Position numbers and translations under genes: made by a program. 64,000 nucleotides of DNA. It comes from Bradyrhizobium sp. CB1650. Lineage in GTDB: Bacteria; Pseudomonadota; Alphaproteobacteria; Rhizobiales; Xanthobacteraceae. Shown in pieces: positions 16,692 to 25,342 of the stretch. The notes beneath the pieces were generated by a model. It was given only the letters and a program-made list of their open reading frames with translations. It made no database searches and was not told where the DNA came from. The stretch's first letter is position 1, and every line of letters starts with the position of its first letter. The DNA is taken from NCBI RefSeq assembly GCF_029761915.1, contig NZ_CP121695.1:7283501-7347500 (forward strand), given 5' to 3'.

Positions 16692-16831
16692 CCACCGGCT
16701 CGTCCGACCGGAAGGACCGGTGGCCACCGCCGCCGGTCCTGAACTTCAAGCCAATACCCCGCCGATGCCGTGGCAGATCGTGTCAGCCATCGGGCAAGTG
16801 CGCCGGACCTCGATTTCAGGCGGTGACGATC

Positions 16832-18568
16832 ATGCTGATGCCGCCCATTGGGTTGCCTATCCTGCCGCAGATCCGGACGCCACTGCACGCCGCCCTTTGG
16901 TGCTGCGCGGGACCGCTCGGTCTCGTATTCGCGTATAGCTGCAGCTACAACCTGCTTCTCTTTGCGCCCTCCATCTATCTGCTTCAGATCTACGACAGGG
17001 TGTTGTCGAGCCGGAGCGGCGACACACTGCTCCTGCTCACGCTCATTGTCGCGATCACGGTGGTCGTCGGAGGCGTGTTCGATGCATTGCGGCGCGCCGT
17101 CCTGGGACGCCTTGGCGCCTGGCTCGACGATCGCCTTCGTCCTTGCGTGCTTTCGGCCGGGCTCGAATCGGCGTTTCGCAGCGATTGGACGCAAGCCTCC
17201 GGCGCATACCGGGATCTCACCGTTCTGCGCCAGTTCATCGAGTCGGGCGCATGTCCGATGCTGTTCGACGCACTCTGGGCACCCCTGTTCCTCCTTGTGC
17301 TCTTTCTCATCCATCCTCTGCTTGGCGTGGTGGGCGCCTGCTGCGTCGCCTTCCTGTTCGCGCTCACGGTTGCCGGAGAGCTGGCCACGGAAGACGTTCT
17401 GCTCAGATCCGGCGCCGCGCTGTCCAGAAGCTACGGCCGCCTCCAGACTGCCGCAGGCAACATCCACATGATCCGCGCCATGGGAATGTTCGATAGCGCC
17501 GCGCGCATGATCTGCCATGACGCGCAGCAGGCGCGCAGAGAGCACGATGTGGCGCTTCGGCGAAGCGAGATCGTTATGCTGGCCACCAAGCCGGTCCGCG
17601 CGCTGTCGCAGGTCCTGATCATGGGAGCCGCCGCGTGGCTCGTCCTCGATTACGGCAAGAGCCCGGCGATCATCTTTGCTTCCACGCTGATGTTCAGCCG
17701 GGCACTTGCGCCGGTCGAAAGTGCGATCGCAGGCTGGAAATCGCTCCTGACGGCGGTGAGCGCGTGTCAGCGGCTCGGCGTGCTCCTCGCCGCATTCCCC
17801 GCCTCCGGGCAGCAGGATCGAAAGATTTCGCCGCAGCAAGCGCGGAGCGGGCTCGTCGTCGACAATGTCAGCGTGAGGCTACCGGGAACCCAGCATCCTC
17901 TCCTGAACGGAGTCTCGTTCAGCCTCGCGCCCGGAGAGTGCCTCGGCATTATCGGCTCGTCCGGGTCCGGCAAGTCCTTGCTTGGCCAGGTGATCGCCGG
18001 GCTGTCGATGCCAACCCATGGCGGCGTCCTCCTCGACAATGCCGACGTCCTGCTGCTTCGCGAGGGACGAGGCGGCCACCGTCTCGGCTATCTCCCCCAG
18101 GACATCAACCTGGTCGGCGACACGATAAGCGACATCATCGCGCGGCTTGACGATGCCGATCGGCCGAAGGTCGTCGAAGCGGCCAAGCTCGTCGGGATCC
18201 ATGACGCGATCATACGCCTCCCGCTGGGGTACGACACCGTGGTGCACAGTGAAAGCACCTTCTCACGCGGATATCGGCAGCGCCTCGGTCTTGCTCGCGC
18301 GTTCTTCGGCAGTCCACGCCTCATCGTTCTCGACGAACCGAACGCCAGTCTCGACTATGGGGGCGAACTCATGCTGCAGGATGCCATCTGCCACATGAAG
18401 CGCGCAGGCGTCATCCAGGTCGTCGTCACTCACCGGATGGGTCTCCTCGCCGCCACGGACAAGATTGCCATCATGGAAGACGGTGCGGTCGTCGCGTTCG
18501 GCGACAGCGAGGAGATCTTTGAACGGCACCTGAGCCGACCCCAAGTTACTTCGCAGATTGCGCCATGA
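16832..18568 (+). CDS. Type I secretion ABC exporter (PrtD-like) with unusual signature
   Basis: Fused membrane and ATPase subunit of 578 aa that powers export across the inner membrane. Transmembrane segments occupy about residues 20-310; the PrtD-like SIYLLQIYDRVLSSRSGDTL is near the start. The ATPase has Walker A GSSGSGKS, Walker B LIVLDEPNASLD and H-loop VTHRM. The signature, usually LSGGQRQR, reads FSRGYRQR. ATG 16832 follows AGGCGG by eight bases. Its stop overlaps the HlyD start (ATGA, 18565-18568). It lacks an N-terminal C39 peptidase, so it handles C-terminal-signal substrates. An outer-membrane TolC partner is not in the window. Confidence 0.88.
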   Translation: MLMPPIGLPILPQIRTPLHAALWCCAGPLGLVFAYSCSYNLLLFAPSIYLLQIYDRVLSSRSGDTLLLLTLIVAITVVVGGVFDALRRAVLGRLGAWLDDRLRPCVLSAGLESAFRSDWTQASGAYRDLTVLRQFIESGACPMLFDALWAPLFLLVLFLIHPLLGVVGACCVAFLFALTVAGELATEDVLLRSGAALSRSYGRLQTAAGNIHMIRAMGMFDSAARMICHDAQQARREHDVALRRSEIVMLATKPVRALSQVLIMGAAAWLVLDYGKSPAIIFASTLMFSRALAPVESAIAGWKSLLTAVSACQRLGVLLAAFPASGQQDRKISPQQARSGLVVDNVSVRLPGTQHPLLNGVSFSLAPGECLGIIGSSGSGKSLLGQVIAGLSMPTHGGVLLDNADVLLLREGRGGHRLGYLPQDINLVGDTISDIIARLDDADRPKVVEAAKLVGIHDAIIRLPLGYDTVVHSESTFSRGYRQRLGLARAFFGSPRLIVLDEPNASLDYGGELMLQDAICHMKRAGVIQVVVTHRMGLLAATDKIAIMEDGAVVAFGDSEEIFERHLSRPQVTSQIAP

Positions 18569-20037
18569 TCTGGAATTCTCCCACCATCTGGAAGCTTCCG
18601 GTCGTCTCGAGACTTCCCATGATCCGGGACCGGCTCATGCGAACGCCGATGAGCGCCCCGCCCGCCCGGCGATCTGGAGTCGTGGTGACCGCAATCGACG
18701 ATTTCGAGCCCCTCGAATTTCCATGGTGCCCGACGCCGGCGCCGATCTCTCCGCGCGGAAGGCTTCACGGTATCACCGTCGCGGGCAACTTGCTGGTGCT
18801 GTGCTTCATGCTGGGGCTTGGTACATGGGCGAGCCTCGCGCCTCTGGAGAGCGCCGCGATCGCGTCCGGCGTCGTGGAATCGGAATCGAGCCGCAAGACG
18901 ATTCAGCATCTGGAAGGCGGTATCATCAGGAAGATCCTGGTTTCGGACGGGGATGCCGTGCGAAGCGGACAAACGCTGATCGCGCTGGACGACACCCGGG
19001 CCGATTCGGAGGTGCAAAGCCTTCAAGGCCAGTTGTGGGATGCATCGGCTCGTGCCGCACGGCTTCAGGCCGAGCAGCAGAGATCCGAGAGGATCGCAAT
19101 CCCGAGCGCGCTGGAACAGGACAGCCAACAGAGTGGAGTGGCCGCCGCTGCGGTGTCGGCGCAGCAGTTCATTTTTCAGGCTCGCCTGCAGGTTCACGAG
19201 TCGCAGCTTGCGGTCATTCGTGAGCGAAGGCGTCAAGTCGAGAAGGAGATCGAAGGTCTCAAGGCTCAGGAGAGCGCCACCGGGCAGCGAAGCGACATCG
19301 TGCGGGAAGAACTCGACATGGTCGCGACCCTCGTCAGCAAGGGACTCGAACGGCGGCCGCGGCTTCTGAATCTGCAGCGCGAGCTCGCCGACGTCGAGGG
19401 CCGCCGCGGCGAGATCGCCGCGCAGATTTCTCGCGCCGGGCAGGTCATCAGCGAGCAGCAAGCCACTTTGTTCAAGCTCGAGAGCGAGAGGCAGAACGAG
19501 ATCGCACAATCGCTACGTGAAGCACAGAACCAGATATTCCAACTCCGCGAGCGGTTGCTTGCGGCCAGGGATCAGCTATCGCGAACGGAGGTCAAGGCGC
19601 CCGAGGACGGCGTGATAACCGACCTGCGGATTCATACGGCCGGCGGCGTCATCGGAGCGGGTGCTCCGCTCATGGACCTGGTGCCCCGGCAAGATCGCCT
19701 CGTCGTGACTGCGCGCCTCAGGCCCGAGGACATCGATGTGGTCCATCCCGGTCTCAATGCCGAGGTTCACCTCATACCGTACAATCAGCGTCGCGTGCCT
19801 CGCCTGAAGGGAACCGTCGTGCATGTCTCCGCGGACCGGCTTCTCGACAAGCGTACCGACCAGCCATACTACGCGACCAAAATCCGGATCGACGACGCGC
19901 AGATCGTCGCAAACGACATCCAGATCGTCCCGGGCATGCCGGTTCAAGTGTTCATCACGACAGGGCGCGGTACCGTGGCTCTTTACGCGCTCAGGCCCCT
20001 GCTCGACAGCTTCCGTGGCGCATTCAGAGAGGATTGA
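18565..20037 (+). CDS. HlyD family type I secretion adaptor
   Basis: Periplasmic membrane-fusion protein of 490 aa linking the 16832 exporter to an outer-membrane channel. A cytoplasmic N-terminus of about 75 residues precedes one membrane span (residues 76-95, LVLCFMLGLGTWASL region). A lipoyl half-motif IQHLEGGIIRKILV, long alpha-helical hairpins (about residues 160-340) and the second half with IRTA-GG-V (DLRIHTAGGVIGAG) follow, then the C-terminal beta domain. The N-terminal tail is longer than usual. Coupled by ATGA to the exporter. Confidence 0.9.
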   Translation: MIWNSPTIWKLPVVSRLPMIRDRLMRTPMSAPPARRSGVVVTAIDDFEPLEFPWCPTPAPISPRGRLHGITVAGNLLVLCFMLGLGTWASLAPLESAAIASGVVESESSRKTIQHLEGGIIRKILVSDGDAVRSGQTLIALDDTRADSEVQSLQGQLWDASARAARLQAEQQRSERIAIPSALEQDSQQSGVAAAAVSAQQFIFQARLQVHESQLAVIRERRRQVEKEIEGLKAQESATGQRSDIVREELDMVATLVSKGLERRPRLLNLQRELADVEGRRGEIAAQISRAGQVISEQQATLFKLESERQNEIAQSLREAQNQIFQLRERLLAARDQLSRTEVKAPEDGVITDLRIHTAGGVIGAGAPLMDLVPRQDRLVVTARLRPEDIDVVHPGLNAEVHLIPYNQRRVPRLKGTVVHVSADRLLDKRTDQPYYATKIRIDDAQIVANDIQIVPGMPVQVFITTGRGTVALYALRPLLDSFRGAFRED

Positions 20038-20052
20038 TCCTGGATGTGGTGA

Positions 20053-20835
20053 TCAGGTCTCCGGCATTGGAGCTGCGCCCGGGTCGTGATCACGCCCCTG
20101 CGCGGGCAACCGGCCGCGCCAGCGCAGAACCGCTTCGGTACGATTGTGAGCAGCACACTTCCTCATGATGTGCTGGATATGCATTTTGATGGTGCTTTCC
20201 GAGAGGTTCAATTTGGCGGCGATCAGCTTGTTGGGCAGGCCGAGCTCCAATTCCGCCAGAACCTGCTGCTCGCGAGGCGTGAGATCGCTCACGCTCCTGT
20301 CGATAGCCGCGTCGGCCCGCTCGTTCACCAGATATGCGGACCCAAGCCCGCGCGCATCCGGCGGCTCGAAATCCGGTATCCTGTTCATCGCGGCCACGGG
20401 CAACGGCCTGTAGACGCCGCCGACAAGGACGAGGCGCAGGCCGGCTATGGCGATCTCGATTGGCAGCGAGGTGGAAAGAAAGCCGCGCACGCCCCGCTGC
20501 ATCGCGGCCTGCACAGTCGGCTCATCGTCGCGGTTTGACAGGACTGCAACGGAAGCGTTGGGACAACACTCCGCAACGAAGGCGAGATCCTCCTCAACCG
20601 AGGGATCGCACAGGGGCTTGTCCGCGATACTCAGCACCACCAGACGAACATCGCGGGCTGCCGTGCAGTCCAGGTTTTGGACCGTTGCCATGTCGAGGAT
20701 CTCGAATTCGGCCAATTCCCGCCTGAGGACCTTCAGAATGCACGTGCGAGGCAACAGGAGTGGCTCGATGATCACCAGAATCGGCAAGTCAAGCGATCCA
20801 TTGAGCCGCTTTGACGAGTTGGTTATGTCGTCCAT
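20053..20835 (-). CDS. LuxR-type response regulator
   Basis: A protein of 260 aa. Residues 1-150 have a receiver-like pattern (ILVIIEPLLLPRTCILKVL, and later VRLVVLSIADKPL), but the phosphoacceptor Asp is not clear, so it may be an atypical receiver. The C-terminus is a GerE/LuxR HTH: LTPREQQVLAELELGLPNKLIA, then LNLSESTIKMHIQHIMRK. ATG 20835 with GAGGAA just upstream. The gene is convergent with the HlyD gene, 15 bases apart, and it is the most plausible local regulator of the secretion locus. This pairing is an inference from position. Confidence 0.8.
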   Translation of the reverse strand: MDDITNSSKRLNGSLDLPILVIIEPLLLPRTCILKVLRRELAEFEILDMATVQNLDCTAARDVRLVVLSIADKPLCDPSVEEDLAFVAECCPNASVAVLSNRDDEPTVQAAMQRGVRGFLSTSLPIEIAIAGLRLVLVGGVYRPLPVAAMNRIPDFEPPDARGLGSAYLVNERADAAIDRSVSDLTPREQQVLAELELGLPNKLIAAKLNLSESTIKMHIQHIMRKCAAHNRTEAVLRWRGRLPAQGRDHDPGAAPMPET

Positions 20836-21036
20836 GATTTCCTCGGAATGAAAAGAATTTCTGCGACAGTCCCATCGATCCGTATTGCATGTTCCCCGCT
20901 GCGGCATTCATCCTGAATGCCTCATCACGCACAACCCAGCATCGTATCCGCTGAGGGATAGCTGGCGCCTGGATGGAAATTCTTTCCGCTCAAATCACTG
21001 GTGCGCGTGCCGCGCCGTGGCGCAGTCGACGCATTC

Positions 21037-21618
21037 CTAATTGCAAATGTTTCGATACGCGGTTGACGCCGCCGACGATGACTTGCCGTCGACGACGTAT
21101 GCTTCATCCTCCTTCACGAGATACAGAAATGGTCTCTCTCCAATCTCGCCTGACGCGGTTATTTTTTTCAGACGTCCACAAATCGTATCCACCGGGCGTC
21201 CAAGCGTGTTCTTTCGCATCGCGCGCTTCATATCGCTGAATTCGACCGATCCTGGATCCTCCATCTTCGCTGCGATCGCGGCCTTTGCCTTGTCCAGGAC
21301 AGGATCCGATATCTCCGCGGGGCGCCCCGATGCCGGGACGCTGATTCTCGTCCGCGGGGACGCCGCTTTGGCGAGGTCGGCCGATCCGCGTTTCTTCGGC
21401 GATGATCGCTTGCCGGACCTTGCCGGAGTTGCGGAATTCGATTTGACGATCGCAGGATCTGGCGCCAATGCCGTCGGCATTGGCTGCGCGGGTCGGGCGA
21501 CTGCAACCCCATCGAGACAGGGTCGTGACGCGCAACCGAGGAAATACCCTCGCGAAGGCGCGAACCAGCCAAAGCCGATCAGGATACCTGCCAGCACTCC
21601 AACAAAAAGCAGTCCCAT
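21037..21618 (-). CDS. Membrane-anchored hypothetical protein
   Basis: A protein of 193 aa with one N-terminal hydrophobic segment (residues 2-22, an anchor or signal), a Pro/Ala/Ser/Lys-rich linker to about residue 110, and a compact C-terminal domain with two cysteines (IAAKMEDPGSVEFSDMKRAM, VDTICGRLKKI, FLYLVKEDEAYVV). The C-terminal domain resembles small periplasmic modules of unknown function found in Bradyrhizobium, with a DPxSVxF motif. No operon partner. Confidence 0.65.
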   Translation of the reverse strand: MGLLFVGVLAGILIGFGWFAPSRGYFLGCASRPCLDGVAVARPAQPMPTALAPDPAIVKSNSATPARSGKRSSPKKRGSADLAKAASPRTRISVPASGRPAEISDPVLDKAKAAIAAKMEDPGSVEFSDMKRAMRKNTLGRPVDTICGRLKKITASGEIGERPFLYLVKEDEAYVVDGKSSSAASTAYRNICN

Positions 21619-21897
21619 CCGATTCCCCTCCTCGGGAGCTCGGCTCGCACTCGTAACTAGGACTAATTCCGCGCTGGTGATCTATCTGTTGCGCAAAAGC
21701 GTTAAACGCTCATTAAGCGCGCGCGATTGTCCGGCACGTGCCTGGACGGGCGGATCAGATCGGGGCACCGCACCCGTGCCGAGATGAGGGCCAATCGTGA
21801 AAACGATCATGGCCGATTTGGTCCGCTCTTGGACCTTTCTGCAACTTAGTGTCAGTCCCAGGGTCCGCTTCGCACCAAACGCTGTCACGCCTCGACG
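21619..21897. other. Gap, no confident gene
   Basis: 279 bases between two leftward genes. Short frames on both strands look non-coding; one leftward frame begins MTAFGAKRT, a phrase I associate with repeated intergenic DNA in Bradyrhizobium, so this may be a degraded repeat. Promoter elements for the 21037 gene should lie here. Confidence 0.35.
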
Positions 21898-23100
21898 CTA
21901 TGCTTGCTGGACAAGCGAATGCAACGCCGTGACCGCGGCCTCCCGGCTCTCCACGGGGACGAACAGGCTGACCGAATGCGGCGACAACACGTAGCTGTCG
22001 GGCACGATCCCGTGAGACCTAAGAACCTGCAACGCCCTGAACGGCAATTCCGACGAAACGCCGCCGAAGCAGGTGAGACTTACCGAGCTTGAAGCTTCGC
22101 GCTGCTGGCGCAGATCCTTGGCATGCTCCAGCGTGCGCAACAGGGCATCCAACCACTCTGAATCACAGGCTACGGTCATGGTGGTTTTTCCCGCGGCGAA
22201 GTGTGATGCGAGGAGCTGCGGCCAGGACAGACTGTTTTTCCTGAGATGCTGCGCGAATTTCTCGAAACCGTGATTGAGATCGTCGGAATCCACTTCCACA
22301 TGCTCGATGCGAGCCATCGAGTTGACGGCCAGAACCTTTCCGCTTTCCATGTCTGCAACCTCTTTCATCACTTCCGTCCCGTATTCAACGCCACCCCACC
22401 GCTTGAGAACCAGAGGCACATCCTGGCTTTGCGCCAGCTCCACGCTGCGAAAATGCAGAATCTTTGCACCCCAGAAGCACATTTCGGACAGGGACGCGAA
22501 GTCCACTCGGCGCAGCGGCTTTGCATCCTGCACGATGCGCGGATCGGCAGAACAAATGCCGTCGACCTCCTTGATGATTTCACAGCGCTCGGCTTTCAGC
22601 GCCGCGGCCATGGCAACAGCCGTGGTGTCGCTGCCGCCCCTGCCCAGCGTGGTGATTTCCCTGCTCGCCGGGTTGACGCCCTGAAATCCTGCCAGCACCA
22701 CGACGCGGCCATGATCAAGCTCCTCCCGCACCCGAATGGGGCGTACATCCAGAATGCGTGCGGCGGAATGGGAGCCGTCGGTCATCACGCCGGCCTGGCT
22801 GCCGGTGAAGCTGATCGCGGGCACGCCGAGATCGGCAAGCGCCATGCTCATCAGGGACATGCTGATGCGCTCACCGGTCGTCAGCAGCATGTCGAGTTCG
22901 CGGCGATTGGGCGTCGGGCTTACCTGATAAGCCATCTGGATCAACTGGTCGGTGGTCGTGCCCATGGCGGAGACGATTGCCACGACACGATGGCCACGGC
23001 CGTGCAGGTCGGCGAGACTGCGCGCAACCGCGCGAATTTTCGCCGGTGTTTCAAGGCAGACCCCGCCGTATTTTTGCACGATGATGGAATGGTTGCGCAT
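21898..23100 (-). CDS. Aspartate kinase family protein
   Basis: A 400-aa aspartokinase: phosphorylates L-aspartate in the Lys/Met/Thr/DAP pathway if active. The amino-acid-kinase N-terminus has KYGG (KFGG in most homologues), a VVAIVSAMG segment, the TTGER loop, [12 protein letters not shown] and an [11 protein letters not shown] motif; two ACT-like regions follow after about residue 255. It is divergent from the usual alphaproteobacterial LysC. Its ATG abuts the TAG of nagA (23100/23101), so the two are co-translated. Its presence in an amino-sugar cluster is unusual, and its role could be in DAP or muropeptide metabolism or a different substrate. Confidence 0.82.
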   Translation of the reverse strand: MRNHSIIVQKYGGVCLETPAKIRAVARSLADLHGRGHRVVAIVSAMGTTTDQLIQMAYQVSPTPNRRELDMLLTTGERISMSLMSMALADLGVPAISFTGSQAGVMTDGSHSAARILDVRPIRVREELDHGRVVVLAGFQGVNPASREITTLGRGGSDTTAVAMAAALKAERCEIIKEVDGICSADPRIVQDAKPLRRVDFASLSEMCFWGAKILHFRSVELAQSQDVPLVLKRWGGVEYGTEVMKEVADMESGKVLAVNSMARIEHVEVDSDDLNHGFEKFAQHLRKNSLSWPQLLASHFAAGKTTMTVACDSEWLDALLRTLEHAKDLRQQREASSSVSLTCFGGVSSELPFRALQVLRSHGIVPDSYVLSPHSVSLFVPVESREAAVTALHSLVQQA

Positions 23101-24285
23101 CTAACCCCGGTGAGAAATCTCGCTCGCCGCGCCGATCGAACCGGCGCCGCCTATCCATGTGCCGACGACCTCGAAGTTGGGATTGAAGGCGACAAGGTCC
23201 GCGCGGTATCCGGGCGCGATCCGTCCAAGCTCGGATTCGAGCCCCAGAAATGCCGCGGGCGTCCGCGAGGCCATGATGAGGGCATCGACAAGGGAGATTC
23301 CGAGCAGCGCAACCGCGTTGCGCACCGCCTCGATCATGGTGAGGTGAGCGCCCGCGAGCGTGCCGTCGGGGCCGGTCAGGCGATTTTCATGCAACGTGAT
23401 CTGCCGTCCTTGCAGCATGAACTGCCGCTCGCTCGTACCCGCCAACGGCATGGCATCGGTGACCAGCATCAATCGATCGCGTCCCTTGCAGCGGAAGGCA
23501 ACGCGCAAGCAGGCAGGGTCAACATGGATGCCGTCGCAGATGATCCCCGCGAACAGCCGGTCATCCGCCAGCGCGGCGCCCACCAGGCCCGGCTCCCGGA
23601 CGCTCAACTGCGACATGGCATTGAACAGATGGGTCACCCCTGAGAGACCGCGATCGACCGCCTGCCCGATTTCGGCTCCGGCGGCGTTGCTATGGCCGGC
23701 CGCGATACGCAGTCCGGCGCCGATCAATTCATCGATCATGGACGCGGGCACGCGTTCCGGCGCCAGGGTCACAACGGAGCGGCCACACGCTCCAAAACCC
23801 TTGATGGCGGCGAGATCGCGCCGATCGGGCACGCGGATCTCGGCTTCCGGATGAATACCCTTGCGAGACCTGTTGAGGGCCGGCCCTTCCAGATGAAAGC
23901 CGAGGACGCCGGGAATCTTCAGACAAGCCTCGGCGGCCGCAGCCAAGCGCTCGAGGACCTCGCTGCGATCGGTGATGAGGGTCGGCAGGCAGCCCGTGGT
24001 TCCCCGCTTGCGGTGCGCGTCAATGATGCACCGAACGCCGGCCTGTGTTGGCTGATCGTTGAGAAGAACGCCGCCGCCTCCGTTCACCTGGGTATCGATG
24101 AATCCGGGTGCAAGGATCGCGTCTGCGGGAAGGTGGATTGAGGCGTGCGCCTCCACCTCGCCGAAGGTGACCCGTTCGATCCGTCCCTGCGAGATCCTGA
24201 CCGACCCCGGCCCGCGCATGTCGGCCCCATCAAAGATGTGCTGCGCAGCAATCGAAAGAGAGACGGAAGGCCTGGCTTGGTCCAT
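23101..24285 (-). CDS. nagA: N-acetylglucosamine-6-phosphate deacetylase
   Basis: A 394-aa amidohydrolase that converts GlcNAc-6-P to GlcN-6-P and acetate in the cytoplasm. Seen: FIDTQVNGGGGVLLND, GFHLEGP with the metal-binding Glu, AAGHSNA, GVTHLFNAMS with the catalytic-site His/Asn, and VTDAMPLAG with the catalytic Asp. Typical length. It is the first gene of a leftward pair with the aspartokinase and is divergent from the kinase-murQ-deaminase operon, 118 bases away. That gap holds small dyads (TCACG-GACT-CGTGA, ACGGG-T-CCCGT) that may bind a shared regulator. Confidence 0.93.
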   Translation of the reverse strand: MDQARPSVSLSIAAQHIFDGADMRGPGSVRISQGRIERVTFGEVEAHASIHLPADAILAPGFIDTQVNGGGGVLLNDQPTQAGVRCIIDAHRKRGTTGCLPTLITDRSEVLERLAAAAEACLKIPGVLGFHLEGPALNRSRKGIHPEAEIRVPDRRDLAAIKGFGACGRSVVTLAPERVPASMIDELIGAGLRIAAGHSNAAGAEIGQAVDRGLSGVTHLFNAMSQLSVREPGLVGAALADDRLFAGIICDGIHVDPACLRVAFRCKGRDRLMLVTDAMPLAGTSERQFMLQGRQITLHENRLTGPDGTLAGAHLTMIEAVRNAVALLGISLVDALIMASRTPAAFLGLESELGRIAPGYRADLVAFNPNFEVVGTWIGGAGSIGAASEISHRG

Positions 24286-24403
24286 CAGGATTGATCCGAG
24301 AATAGGCAGTCACGGACTCGTGAGACGGGTCCCGTACAAGACTTAATATGTACAGCAAGGGCTCTGGAAGGACCCGGAGCGAAACCCTCGCGTTAAACGC
24401 TCC

Positions 24404-25342
24404 ATGGGAATGAAAGGTACCACGTATCTCGGCATTGATGGCGGCGGAACCCGCTGCCGCGCCCGGATCGAGGACGAAAACGGCAGGGTGCTCGGTGAAG
24501 CGAGCTCGGGGCCCGCCACGACGCGGATTGGCTTGGAGAAGGCCTGGCGGTCGATCATGGAGGCCACTGAAGCGGCAGCCGCACAAGCCGGACTGATGCG
24601 CGAGGATCTCGCGCGCATGCATGCCGGAATTGGGCTTGCCGGTCTTGGCCGGCGGGGCGCGGAAGCGGCGCTCAAGCAGATCGCGCATCCCTTTGCGTCC
24701 GTCATCTTCGTCGGCGACGGCCTGGCGGCCTGTCTCGGCGCCCATAGCGGCGCGGACGGGGCCATCGTGGTCGCCGGCACAGGCTCGGTGGGTGTCGGTC
24801 TGATCGACGGCCGTGAAATCCGTCTCGCCGGCTACGGCTTTCCCGTATCGGACGAAGGCAGCGGCGCCGACATCGGCCTGCAGGTTGTTCGACTGGCGCT
24901 GCGGGCCGCGGATCGCCGCGGCGAGCTGACCCCGTTGCTTTCAGAGGTGCTGGGCGCATTCGATCATGATCCTTATCAGGCGGTGGCCTGGTCCGAGGAA
25001 GCCAAGGCCACTGACTACGCGGCGTTCGCGCCAATCGTGATGCGGCACGCCAATCAGGGCGATCCGGTCGGCCGTCGCATCGTCGAACGCGCAGCCGATG
25101 CCATTGGCGATCTGCTCGATCTGTTCCTGGCGAGAGGAATTGACCGGCTCTCGCTGGTGGGCGGGCTCGCGGATGCCATTACGCCCTGGCTGACGCCTGA
25201 TCTGCGCGTTCGCCTGAGGCGTCCTGATGCCGATGCAGCGGCCGGCGCATTACTTGTGGCGCGAGGGCGGCTTCACCTGCCCAAGCTTGACTTGCCCAAG
25301 AGAGAAACTGACCATGAACAGACTTCAAAGTCCCCCGGTTGA
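24404..25342 (+). CDS. BadF/BadG-type amino-sugar kinase (GlcNAc or MurNAc kinase)
   Basis: A 312-aa ASKHA-fold kinase with phosphate-1 loop LGIDGGGTRCRAR, the GLAGLGRRG segment, VGDGLAACLGAH and the adenosine-binding VVAGTGSVGVG. It phosphorylates GlcNAc, or MurNAc as known for some BadF-type kinases, to feed NagA or MurQ. The 3' end overlaps murQ by 29 bases. An in-frame ATG at 24410 is a possible start. The neighbouring murQ makes MurNAc or anhydro-derived sugar phosphate plausible, but the substrate cannot be read from the sequence. Confidence 0.87.
   Translation: MGMKGTTYLGIDGGGTRCRARIEDENGRVLGEASSGPATTRIGLEKAWRSIMEATEAAAAQAGLMREDLARMHAGIGLAGLGRRGAEAALKQIAHPFASVIFVGDGLAACLGAHSGADGAIVVAGTGSVGVGLIDGREIRLAGYGFPVSDEGSGADIGLQVVRLALRAADRRGELTPLLSEVLGAFDHDPYQAVAWSEEAKATDYAAFAPIVMRHANQGDPVGRRIVERAADAIGDLLDLFLARGIDRLSLVGGLADAITPWLTPDLRVRLRRPDADAAAGALLVARGRLHLPKLDLPKRETDHEQTSKSPG

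Noticed and set aside
21682..21994. Short frames near the 3' end of the aspartokinase
   Set aside because: One reads like a repeated intergenic phrase (MTAFGAKRT), the other overlaps the aspartokinase; neither has an RBS or domain.
22246..23643. A 465-codon plus-strand frame across aspartokinase and nagA
   Set aside because: Shadow of two minus-strand genes with strong family motifs.
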